A stretch of DNA of 14,794 bases from an uncultured Eubacterium sp. (GTDB lineage Bacteria > Bacillota > Clostridia > Lachnospirales > Lachnospiraceae). The stretch covers positions 1 through 14,794 of the forward strand of contig CAJUHV010000083.1 of assembly GCA_910586445.1 (NCBI GenBank), in the 5' to 3' direction. Every line of letters begins with the position of its first letter. Position 1 is the first letter of the stretch. The translations under genes and the position numbers were made by a program. Shown here in pieces: positions 1 through 6,591 of the stretch. Below the pieces are notes generated by a model. It had not been told where the DNA came from and did not search any database. It was given only the letters and a program-made list of their open reading frames with translations.

Positions 1-185
1 TTCTTTTAGGCCCCTTTTGCTGTTTTTTAGGCTCCTTTTGCTGTTTCTTTTAGGCCCCTTTTGCTGTTTTTAGGCTTCTTTTTCGTTTCTTTTAGGCTTC
101 TTTTGCTGTTTCTTTTATGTTACTTTTACCCTTCTTTTTATGCTCCTTTTTATGCTGTTTTTATGCTTCTTTTCATGCTCCTTAT
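1..185. repeat. Degenerate T-rich tandem repeat (about 22-24 bp units)
   Basis: About five head-to-tail copies of a unit close to TTTTAGGCYYCTTTTGCTGTT run from base 1 to about 115. Derived units of the form TTTTATGCTYCTTTT follow to about 185. Unit length varies by one or two bases, so no reading frame on either strand stays open through the array; I see it as non-coding. The plus strand is almost pure pyrimidine in blocks and the minus strand purine-rich. The array touches the window edge and may continue to the left. It lies downstream of the stop codon of the DHHW gene. Function unknown; replication slippage of a low-complexity tract is the simplest origin. Confidence 0.75.
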
Positions 186-278
186 TCTATTTGCATAACT
201 GGCAACATATGTCCATCCCACATAAGGGGCAAATATACCGCATCATCCTGGATATCAGCAGTCCAAGAAGCTTGAATT

Positions 279-318
279 GGGGAATGCAGATCGCGGGAAT
301 GATTTTTCAAATACGCTC
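279..318 (+). repeat. Half copy (copy C) of the palindromic MITE-like element
   Basis: These 40 bases match the right-hand 40 bases of the complete element at 9156-9315 at 38 positions. They end in ATTTTTCAAATACGCTC, one base different from the 17-base terminal repeat of that element. No matching left end is found between here and base 1, so the copy is truncated. It ends 19 bases beyond the stop codon of the DHHW gene, on the 3' side of the envelope operon. Its orientation is the same as the copy in the galactosidase gene and opposite to the copy at 5721. Confidence 0.85.
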
Positions 319-337
319 CAGCATCTGCTCCCGCCAG

Positions 338-1540
338 TCATTCATCAAAAAAACTTTCGGCATCAAATTTTTCCATCCCGCCGGCTTTTTTGTCCAGCTT
401 ATGGAGATTTTTATCCTGCATAAATTTTCTGATATTGTACAGCACTAATACGTCTGTAATCTCATCATGGCTTTCTAAGATGTCATTGACATTTTCATTC
501 CCATACCTGCAGTCGACCATTATGATTTTCTCGTAGTCGCCTGCCAGAAACGGCACAAAGCAGTTTGCAAATGAATCCTTGACTACAAGCAGGCTGCGTC
601 CTGTGGCTGCCTTTGTAGAGATCTGGATTTTTGCCGTATTTTTAGAAAAAAACACCTGATAACGGTTAAACCCTGCTTTTGCGGCTTCTTTAAAATAAAA
701 GGAATCCGATCTTATTTTACCTTCATCCCCTTCCACCGTAATCCCGTCCTCAAACGGGCCATGGAACAGCTCCACCTGGTCCATGGGAACACGGATATGG
801 GCTTTGTTATAAGTCGTGCCGTAAAAATCATCAAAAGCTGTTTCTCTCTGAAAGCTGTCCAGCCCAGGTGCCTTATGCCCGGTCTGCTCTGCCCACTTAC
901 AGTAAGCATAATAAGCCCCCAGCGTCGTCCAGTGATGGTCTGTCCGGTAATAAATGTATTCATTCTGGTGCTTCTGCAGCTCCGGCTGCAGGTCTAACAA
1001 AATATCCGGCTCGTCCAGGCTTTTTTTCAGTCCTGCTGCCGCATTTTTTTCCTGTGCGGTGGTGCTTTCCGCGTAAGCAGGGAGCTTGCCCGGCATAGCA
1101 CCTGCCTTATCCGGCAGTATGATACAGGATACCCTCTCCTTTCCATATTTTTGTACCGCATTGTTTAAAAACTGCGAGAGAACGTCTATATTTTCCTTGA
1201 TCTGGGCACGGTCATATTCTGAGTCGTCAAACTTTTCCAGCAGGTACCCATCCTTTCCAATATAAACGCCATTGATGTCTTTTTTACCAAGCAGCCGTTC
1301 CATTTGAACAGCCATCCAGACCCACCCATCCCTGCTGGGCATCTGGTCATTTAAGTATGCTTCATAGTTTTCCTGATAGCTGCCGTTTAAAAGCTCCTCC
1401 AAAACCAGCTGCGGCCTTGTCTGCAGAAGACGGTTTTCCAGATCGGAAAACTCCTTTTGCGGCATTATGCAGTAAACCAGTCCTCCGGCTGAAAGCATTG
1501 TGCAAAACAGCACAATCCCCGCTATTTTTATTTTATCCAT
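338..1540 (-). CDS. DHHW family / AlgX-like O-acetyltransferase partner protein
   Basis: A roughly 400-residue protein with a short cytoplasmic N-terminus, one membrane segment (about residues 4-26) that probably acts as an anchor, and an extracytoplasmic domain. The defining motif DHHW lies at about residues 201-204, followed by TTLGAYYAY. A later KDSFANC block resembles the catalytic serine block of the AlgJ/AlgX SGNH-like fold. Such proteins act with an MBOAT protein to place acetyl or similar groups on exported polysaccharide, and an MBOAT gene ends 47 bases upstream. I chose the ATG at 1540 because AGGAAGG (1552-1558) precedes it. The in-frame ATG at 1570 has no visible ribosome binding site and would add ten polar residues before the membrane segment. 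It is the last gene of the operon. The acyl group and the acceptor cannot be told from sequence. Confidence 0.85.
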   Translation of the reverse strand: MDKIKIAGIVLFCTMLSAGGLVYCIMPQKEFSDLENRLLQTRPQLVLEELLNGSYQENYEAYLNDQMPSRDGWVWMAVQMERLLGKKDINGVYIGKDGYLLEKFDDSEYDRAQIKENIDVLSQFLNNAVQKYGKERVSCIILPDKAGAMPGKLPAYAESTTAQEKNAAAGLKKSLDEPDILLDLQPELQKHQNEYIYYRTDHHWTTLGAYYAYCKWAEQTGHKAPGLDSFQRETAFDDFYGTTYNKAHIRVPMDQVELFHGPFEDGITVEGDEGKIRSDSFYFKEAAKAGFNRYQVFFSKNTAKIQISTKAATGRSLLVVKDSFANCFVPFLAGDYEKIIMVDCRYGNENVNDILESHDEITDVLVLYNIRKFMQDKNLHKLDKKAGGMEKFDAESFFDE

Positions 1541-1587
1541 AACGCATAGAACCTTCCTGTCGCAGGCCATTTTTACAGCCTGCCGAA

Positions 1588-3012
1588 TCAGAACCTAAAG
1601 TATAAAAACGGATTGTACGAAGAATTGACCAGCATTGCAAGCGAAACGGCAAACACCACTGCTGCATAGGCAATACCCGCTAAATCCCCTGCCGTTTTTG
1701 TTTTCTGCGAATCCTGCGGCAGCATGACGGATACAAACCGCTTTGCGAGAGAGGTACATCCAGCTGCCGCAATGATAAACAGCCCCGCATTCGACCCAAG
1801 CAGATAGGCATCGTGCCTGCTGGCCGCCCCGGCGTCGGCATGGAACAAAAATGCACGCATATACCCGGCGCTGTCTTTCATATCCTGACAGGAAAACAGG
1901 CACCAGCCTGCCATTGTCAAAAGCAGCGTATAAAAGCTCCTGCACCATCCCGGCAGCTTTTCCAGCACCCGCAGCAGAAAAAATTTTTCTAATACAAGCA
2001 GTATGCCGTAGTATAACCCCCACAGGACAAAGTTCCAATATGCGCCGTGCCACAGCCCGGTCAAAAACCAGACAGCCGCAAGGTTAAACATCTGGCGCAC
2101 CAGCCCTTTTTTATTTCCGCCAAGCGGTATATACACATATTCCCGAAACCACGTTCCAAGTGAAATATGCCAGCGCCGCCAAAATTCCGTAATGCTTTTG
2201 GATTCGTACGGATAGCGGAAATTTTCTGGAAATGTAAATCCAAACATCTTCCCAAGGCCGATCGCCATATCCGAATAGCCGGAAAAATCAAAATAAATCT
2301 GTAAGGAAAACGCCGCGCACCCAATCCATGCCGCAGCCGTCGTCAGCTCTCCGGCACTCATTGCAGCTATTTCATTCCACAAAGCACCAATCTGATTGGC
2401 AATTAAAACCTTTTTGCCCATTCCGGCACAAAACCGCAAAATCCCGCTGAAAAATAAGTCTGCCGACTCCCTGCGCGATTCAAGCTGCCCGGCTACCGAC
2501 TGGTAGCGTACAATCGGCCCGGCCACCAGCTGCGGAAACAATGCCACATAAGCCCCGAATGTAATCAGGTTTTTCTGCACTTTCGCTTCGCCTCTGTATA
2601 CATCAATCGTATACGACATTGTCTGGAATGTATAAAACGATATGCCGATCGGCAGCGGCAGGCCCGCATGCGGCACCTTCAGCCCGGTCACGGCATGCAC
2701 AGTCTGCAGGAAAAAATCTGCATACTTAAAAAATCCCAGCAGCGAAAGGTTGATCACGGCTGATGTAAAAACTGCCATGCCTGCCTGTTTTATTTTCCCC
2801 TGCTCCCTGTAGTACCCCGCAAGCCTGCCCGTTGTATAATCAACGATCGTGGAAAACAAAATCAATACTACATAAACCGGCTCACCCCATGCATAAAAAA
2901 TAAGGCTCGCCAAAAATAAGACCAGATCCCGCCATCTACGCGGCACGATATAGTACGCAAGCAGCGTCAGCGGAAGGAACCTGAATAAAAAAATCAAACT
3001 GCTGAAAACCAT
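1588..3012 (-). CDS. MBOAT family membrane O-acyltransferase (AlgI/DltB-like)
   Basis: A 474-residue polytopic membrane protein of the usual length for the AlgI/DltB/PatA branch of membrane-bound O-acyltransferases. The family hallmarks are present: PIGISFYTFQ near residues 121-130, the block WRRWHISLGTWFREYVYIPL containing His282, and the catalytic-type histidine His322 in LTGLWHGAYWNF. Many hydrophobic segments span the whole chain. Members move an acyl group, often acetyl, from the cytoplasm across the membrane to polymers outside, working with a DHHW/AlgJ-type partner, which is the next gene. AGAGG lies before the ATG, and the gap to the preceding DUF4358-like gene is only 16 bases, so translation is likely coupled. 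No damage seen. The substrate (teichoic acid, peptidoglycan or capsule) is not determined. Confidence 0.93.
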   Translation of the reverse strand: MVFSSLIFLFRFLPLTLLAYYIVPRRWRDLVLFLASLIFYAWGEPVYVVLILFSTIVDYTTGRLAGYYREQGKIKQAGMAVFTSAVINLSLLGFFKYADFFLQTVHAVTGLKVPHAGLPLPIGISFYTFQTMSYTIDVYRGEAKVQKNLITFGAYVALFPQLVAGPIVRYQSVAGQLESRRESADLFFSGILRFCAGMGKKVLIANQIGALWNEIAAMSAGELTTAAAWIGCAAFSLQIYFDFSGYSDMAIGLGKMFGFTFPENFRYPYESKSITEFWRRWHISLGTWFREYVYIPLGGNKKGLVRQMFNLAAVWFLTGLWHGAYWNFVLWGLYYGILLVLEKFFLLRVLEKLPGWCRSFYTLLLTMAGWCLFSCQDMKDSAGYMRAFLFHADAGAASRHDAYLLGSNAGLFIIAAAGCTSLAKRFVSVMLPQDSQKTKTAGDLAGIAYAAVVFAVSLAMLVNSSYNPFLYFRF

Positions 3013-3028
3013 TTTTAACCTCTGCCCT

Positions 3029-3568
3029 TTACAGCTGCTTCTTCAGCGCATCCTGACCTTTTTTATTCACATCCTTTTTGGATGACATCGCAATATACCA
3101 GACGTACTGTCCCTTTTTTCCACAGACTGCATTTTTAAACACATTCTGTTCCGTCTGCGAATAATCGCCCAGATAATCGCTGCTGCTGTTGTTCTTTTGA
3201 TACGCCTTGATACTCTTTAATAAACTCGAGGCATCTGACTTTTTCGCAGCCTTTACGACACAGATACTGTAAATTTCCTTATCGTCACACAAATACGCGA
3301 TAGACGAAATTTTCTTTGACTGCGCTACCGTAAAGATCGGGCAGTCTCCTGCTTTTGTTGTCTGGGATGTTAAATAACTGCTGCCCCCTGTAGCATCCAG
3401 CGCCGCCTTGCACAGCGACTTTGCACTCGCTTTGGCCTCTGCCACGGCCGGTGCCTGCACCAGTGCCAGCGCAAAGCAGACAAATGCTAACAGGTTGCAC
3501 ACCATTTTTTTCATCCGGCCCAGGCCGCTGTTTTGATGATTGTTTCTGTTTCCATGTTCTCTTTTCAT
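3029..3568 (-). CDS. Small secreted protein, probable DUF4358 family
   Basis: A 179-residue protein starting at an ATG preceded by AGGAGG. A positively charged N-terminus (about 20 residues) is followed by a hydrophobic stretch (residues 21-42, ending APAVAEA), a typical Sec signal peptide with an AEA-type cleavage site. An internal methionine at residue 19 (MKKMVC) could be an alternative start. The mature part has the pattern I associate with DUF4358: a strand-rich IYSICVVKAAKK segment, a charged helix with a tyrosine block (SSDYLGDY), and a C-terminal GQYVWYIAMSSK strand. Genes of this kind are often seen next to MBOAT and DHHW genes in Clostridia, as here. The biochemical role is unknown; an extracytoplasmic accessory of the acylation machinery is inference from position only. 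Confidence 0.62.
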   Translation of the reverse strand: MKREHGNRNNHQNSGLGRMKKMVCNLLAFVCFALALVQAPAVAEAKASAKSLCKAALDATGGSSYLTSQTTKAGDCPIFTVAQSKKISSIAYLCDDKEIYSICVVKAAKKSDASSLLKSIKAYQKNNSSSDYLGDYSQTEQNVFKNAVCGKKGQYVWYIAMSSKKDVNKKGQDALKKQL

Positions 3569-3683
3569 GATCTCTTTTCCTCCTAACTATAATTTGCGTC
3601 ATTTCCCGTATGAGATATATGTATTGACTCCTGCTGCATATCTCATTTCTTAATATATGAAATGCATATATTGACTTGCGCCG

Positions 3684-5675
3684 CTAATCCTGCGACTTGT
3701 CATATGCGGTCAGGCGCCTGGCATATTCGTGGTATGCTGCCGGCTGCCAGTGCACGCCGTCTCCTGCATTATAAGCGCTTTTCAGCCAGCCTGTGGAGTC
3801 TTTCAAAAACCCGGTACAGTCGAAATATTTTACTCCCATTTCTTTTGCCAGTGCCGAAAGCCCTTGATTATACGCAGGAATCTGTGCAAATCCTTTCCTT
3901 CGTGACACTTCCGCTGCCGTAACCGGAGAGGCGGCAAGTATGACAATGTCCGTATCCGGGGTGCCTTCCTTTATCGCGCGTACAATTTCCCTGTATCCGT
4001 CAATCAGGTCATTTTTATTTCGAAAATGAATATCATTGTCTCCAAGCATAATGTATACGCGGTAAGGTCTGGCAGCTACAATGCTTTCTACCCCGGATTT
4101 CCCGTTAAATACCTTTTTTGTGCGAAACGTCATTGTATTTAATCCGATGGCAGCCACCACGCTTTTTTTCCCGCCGATGGCAATCTCATCTAATATATGA
4201 TAGCTTGACAGCCCGGTAGTAATGGAATCCCCTGCAAATATTGTCGTGCGTTCATATGGAACCGTCTTCATTTTCGCTGTTTTTGAAAGCATGCTGTCAA
4301 ACCCGGATTCTTTTTTTGTCGTACATGCCTTTACGCCAAAGTAATAGTCCTGACCATTCTTTAAATTCTTTACGCGGTACCAGCTGTTTTTTGTAACGCC
4401 CGCCAGCTTGAATTTTCCTGTTTTACTTTTTGCATAATATACTTTATACCATTTGGCTTTTTTATTTTTGCTCTGGTCCCACATCACTTTAATGGAAGTG
4501 GTCGAATACCGCACCAGCCTTACTCCTGACAGCGGTTCTACCGGACATTGGAACAGACGAGCTTTACTATAATATAGGTCTCCGCTTTCTGTTTTTGCTG
4601 CTATGCGGTAATAGCAGCGTTGTGCACTTTTCACCTTTTTATCGGTATACTTTTTTCCGGCCTCTGGCCGTGCAATTGTCTTGTATTTCCCATTCCGGCT
4701 GCTGCTGCGCTGTACCAGATAGGAAGAAACTTTCCCATCCCCTGTTTTTTTCCAGCTGACATCTGCATATGTGCCATTTTTATTCAGGCTGACAGATACT
4801 GTCACCTTTATCGTGTCTTTTCTTTCTTCTTCATCCTGCGCAGGATCATCTTGATCCGGTTCTGCCTCGCCCGGCTGTTCCTGATCCGGGATCTGCCCCT
4901 CCGGATTCTGGCCGCTGCCGTCTGAAGGTTCGCTGTATCCATCTGATGGCTGCTCATCTGGCGGCTCGCTGCTTCCATCTGATGGCCCGCTGCTTCCATC
5001 TGATGGCTGCTCATCTGGCGGCCCGCTGCTTCCATCTGATGGCCCGCTGCTTCCATCTGATGGCTCGCCGCTGTCTGACGACTGCTCATCTGAGGACCTG
5101 CTGCTGTCCGGCACCTGCATTTCTGATGGCTTGCTGCTGTCTGGCGGCTCCTGCCCTTCCCGCTGCTGTGCGCCTGTATCACTGACAGCACCTGCCAGCT
5201 CCTGATCTAACTCCTGCGTGACTGCCTCATTAACCGCCTCTCGCAACTCCCGTCTTTCCCTCTGCTGTACCTTTGGGCCATTATCTGCTAAATCCGGCTG
5301 TTGTGCGCCTGCATTACCGACCGCATCTACTGACTTCTGCACTTCTGCATAATTATTGGCCATATCCGGCTGCAATGCGCCTGCATCGCGTGCGGCTGCC
5401 ATCAAATGCTGCACACCTGCGTTCTGACTGTCTGCCATCGGCCCTTGGCTGAACAGATTCCGGCTGATATCTGCCTGTTCCCAACTGACTGGATTGTCCA
5501 AGCCTGCTGTGTAATTTCCCGGCCTCTTTTGATCTGGTATCACGGCATTTGTACCAGGTATATGTCCCTCAGCCAATACATTGCCCATAGGGCTAAATAC
5601 CGCTGCCGTCGAACATACTACCGCTAACAGCACTGCTTTTATCCTTTTCCTTTTTAATGTTTCCCGCCTTGCCAT
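3684..5675 (-). CDS. Secreted SGNH/GDSL hydrolase with two fibronectin III-like domains
   Basis: A 663-residue exported protein and first gene of the envelope operon. In order: a basic N-terminus and signal peptide (residues 1 to about 36, ending NVLAEG); a polar region with degenerate repeats (about 80-170); a Ser/Pro/Asp/Gly-rich linker (about 175-285) encoded in part by a 57-bp tandem repeat; two fibronectin III-like domains (about 288-375 and 380-471); and an SGNH hydrolase domain (477-663). The catalytic blocks are visible: GDS with Ser484, GDND at 545-548, and DGVHW with Asp639 and His642. SGNH domains of this type usually remove or transfer acetyl groups, so it may edit the modification made by the MBOAT and DHHW proteins. 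GGAAGGAGG precedes the ATG. The gene ends in TAG, and reading past it gives only intergenic sequence, so here TAG is a true stop. Confidence 0.88.
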   Translation of the reverse strand: MARRETLKRKRIKAVLLAVVCSTAAVFSPMGNVLAEGHIPGTNAVIPDQKRPGNYTAGLDNPVSWEQADISRNLFSQGPMADSQNAGVQHLMAAARDAGALQPDMANNYAEVQKSVDAVGNAGAQQPDLADNGPKVQQRERRELREAVNEAVTQELDQELAGAVSDTGAQQREGQEPPDSSKPSEMQVPDSSRSSDEQSSDSGEPSDGSSGPSDGSSGPPDEQPSDGSSGPSDGSSEPPDEQPSDGYSEPSDGSGQNPEGQIPDQEQPGEAEPDQDDPAQDEEERKDTIKVTVSVSLNKNGTYADVSWKKTGDGKVSSYLVQRSSSRNGKYKTIARPEAGKKYTDKKVKSAQRCYYRIAAKTESGDLYYSKARLFQCPVEPLSGVRLVRYSTTSIKVMWDQSKNKKAKWYKVYYAKSKTGKFKLAGVTKNSWYRVKNLKNGQDYYFGVKACTTKKESGFDSMLSKTAKMKTVPYERTTIFAGDSITTGLSSYHILDEIAIGGKKSVVAAIGLNTMTFRTKKVFNGKSGVESIVAARPYRVYIMLGDNDIHFRNKNDLIDGYREIVRAIKEGTPDTDIVILAASPVTAAEVSRRKGFAQIPAYNQGLSALAKEMGVKYFDCTGFLKDSTGWLKSAYNAGDGVHWQPAAYHEYARRLTAYDKSQD
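4938..5075 (-). repeat. 57-bp in-frame tandem repeat in the SGNH hydrolase linker
   Basis: Units at 4938-4994 and 4995-5051 are nearly identical, with a partial third from 5052. Each 57-bp unit codes for 19 residues made of SSGPSDG and PPDEQPSDG pieces and is itself built from shorter CCATCTGATGGC blocks. The period is a multiple of three, so unit gain or loss would change the linker length between the export signal and the fibronectin-like domains without breaking the frame. Confidence 0.85.
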
Positions 5676-5720
5676 TGCTATCCTCCTTCCATATTAGTGC
5701 AGCCTCTTGTGCCTGTTTTT

Positions 5721-5825
5721 GAGCGTGTTTGAAAAAACATTCCTGCAGTCCGCATTCTCCATGTCATGCCCTGCGGGTACTACATGTAAAACACATCTTG
5801 AAGAAAGCATTTTTCAAACACGCTC
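5721..5825 (-). repeat. Palindromic MITE-like element, copy A (105 bp), in the operon leader
   Basis: It begins GAGCGTGTTTGAAAAA and ends TTTTTCAAACACGCTC, perfect inverted ends of 16 bases. Its left 40 bases match the reversed right end of the element at 9156-9315 at 33 of 40 positions. Its right end shares the run GAAAGCATTTTTCAAACACG with the reversed left end of that element. It is therefore the same family, in opposite orientation, shorter in the middle and more diverged. No TA duplication is visible at its borders. It lies between the promoter at 5918-5947 and the start codon at 5675, so its hairpin would be part of the leader of the envelope operon mRNA. Confidence 0.88.
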
Positions 5826-5917
5826 TGTCAGCATAGTTATCCAATTTATTTCTGTCGTATAAAAATCTCTGCACTGATGTCCGGCTAAATATGTATAGGC
5901 TTATAGACTGCATATCA

Positions 5918-5947
5918 AGTATATACTATTGTGTTGAAAAAAGTCAA
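5918..5947 (-). promoter_or_regulatory. Promoter of the envelope O-acylation operon
   Basis: On the minus strand, TTGACT (5947-5942) and TATACT (5923-5918) are separated by 18 bases, a good sigma-A-type match. An alternative -10, TATATA, would give a 16-base spacer. It would yield a leader of about 230 bases that contains palindromic element copy A. A small inverted repeat, GTTGA with TCAAC, overlaps the -35. Confidence 0.6.
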
Positions 5948-6033
5948 CAATATAATGTTTTATTTTACAGCCAGCGGCCAATTCATTGTGCACGTCATGA
6001 ATTATTGCGGATTGTCTTTCTATGGATGTACAA

Positions 6034-6231
6034 TCAGCACGCCCAGTATCCGCCGATAGCATCATAATTTCCGCCAGTCAGAAAATCAGAAGCAGGCGAA
6101 GCCAGCATAATAGCCAGGCCGACAAAATCATAAGGCTCGCCAAATCTTCCAATCAGCAGGCGTTTTAAGAAATTCTGGTATACCGCTGATCCTGGATCAA
6201 CCATCCATTCTGTCAGATATGAAAGAATATG
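6034..6231 (-). pseudogene. C-terminal remnant of an SDR-family dehydrogenase
   Basis: Sixty-five codons in one minus-strand frame end at TGA (6036-6034). The segment includes LIGRFGEPYDFVGLAIMLAS followed by DFLTGGNYDAIGGYWA, the classic C-terminal block of short-chain dehydrogenases: (P)xGRxGEPxD, LASxxS, the ligand-side TG, and a final DGG-like turn that here reads AIGGYW. A TAA lies in frame just upstream (6237-6235) and nothing like the Rossmann fold or catalytic YxxxK precedes it, so only the tail of the gene survives. SDRs of this kind often belong to sugar acid or polyol pathways, which would fit the neighbouring sugar locus, but that link is inference. Confidence 0.75.
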
Positions 6232-6305
6232 GTTTTAAACCGGATGTAAAAGTCGAGCGTGGAAAAAACGCAGCAAAAAATAGATCATTTATTGAAAACT
6301 ACAAA

Positions 6306-6338
6306 GAGTGCTTCTATCTAATCAGGATAGAAACACTC
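6306..6338 (-). terminator. Hairpin terminator downstream of the short ORF at 6354-6482
   Basis: GAGTGCTTCTATC (6306-6318) pairs with GATAGAAACACTC (6326-6338), 12 of 13 positions, with a seven-base loop. Read on the minus strand it starts 15 bases after the TGA at 6356-6354 and is followed by TTTGTAGTTTTC, a T-rich tail. On the plus strand no T-run follows. A minus-strand Rho-independent terminator is the better reading. Confidence 0.6.
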
Positions 6339-6353
6339 TCGTAATGAAATATA

Positions 6354-6482
6354 TCATTTTATTCGGTCAATTGCCGCATTTTTCAAAACATGTTGGTTTA
6401 CTTTTAAATAATATTCCAGCTCCTTTTTATTCATTTCATCTTCTTCCCATGCCTCGAACAGCAGGCTCGTCGGTATATACAT
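6354..6482 (-). CDS. Short ORF, unrecognised (42 aa), possibly a gene remnant
   Basis: From ATG at 6482 to TGA at 6356-6354, with a coding-like acidic and amphipathic composition (the middle reads EAWEEDEMNKKELEYYLKV). The same frame is open upstream to about 6560, giving roughly 70 codons, but that extension is Asn/Ile-rich and overlaps the proposed regulator promoter. No good ribosome binding site precedes the ATG; GCAGG directly abuts it. A terminator-like hairpin follows 15 bases after the stop, which argues that a transcribed gene ended here. It could be a small protein or the C-terminus of a larger gene that has been lost. I do not recognise a family. Confidence 0.35.
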   Translation of the reverse strand: MYIPTSLLFEAWEEDEMNKKELEYYLKVNQHVLKNAAIDRIK

Positions 6483-6530
6483 CCTGCTATTACATAACGA
6501 AATAATGTTGTTGTTTTCCCACTGATATCG

Positions 6531-6536
6531 TATAAT
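6531..6536 (+). promoter_or_regulatory. Candidate -10 box for the AraC-family regulator gene
   Basis: A perfect TATAAT about 56 bases before the ATG at 6592. The -35 at the right spacing is poor (TTGTTG with a 17-base spacer), as often seen for regulator genes. AGAAGGAG lies 9 bases before the ATG. Confidence 0.45.
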
Positions 6537-6591
6537 ATTACTATTATTATTTAAGGAAATAAATTTTGATGTTTAGAAGGAGCTGCGTATT

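Noticed and set aside
1..185. CRISPR array
   Set aside because: Units are contiguous and degenerate, without unique spacers, and no cas gene is present.
140..448. Plus-strand ORF of 102 codons
   Set aside because: It runs across the T-rich repeat, the half element and the antisense of the DHHW gene end; the hydrophobic start is just translated poly-T.
1541..1570. Ten-residue N-terminal extension of the DHHW protein (start at 1570)
   Set aside because: No ribosome binding site precedes 1570, whereas AGGAAGG precedes the ATG at 1540, directly before the membrane segment.
3611..3645. Inverted repeat TGAGATAT / ATATCTCA between the SGNH and DUF4358-like genes as a terminator
   Set aside because: AT-rich eight-base stem with a long loop and no T-run in the minus direction; the genes appear to be one operon.
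4946..5185. Plus-strand and alternate-frame repeat proteins (HLMARCF- and HQMEAAG-type repeats)
   Set aside because: They are shadows of the 57-bp repeat inside the SGNH hydrolase gene, in other frames.
6219..6344. Plus-strand ORF of 41 codons (starts MKEYGFKPDVKVERG)
   Set aside because: Composition looks coding-like, but there is no ribosome binding site, it overlaps the SDR remnant at its start, and its end lies in the minus-strand hairpin. It may be a fragment of an unknown gene; not strong enough to list.
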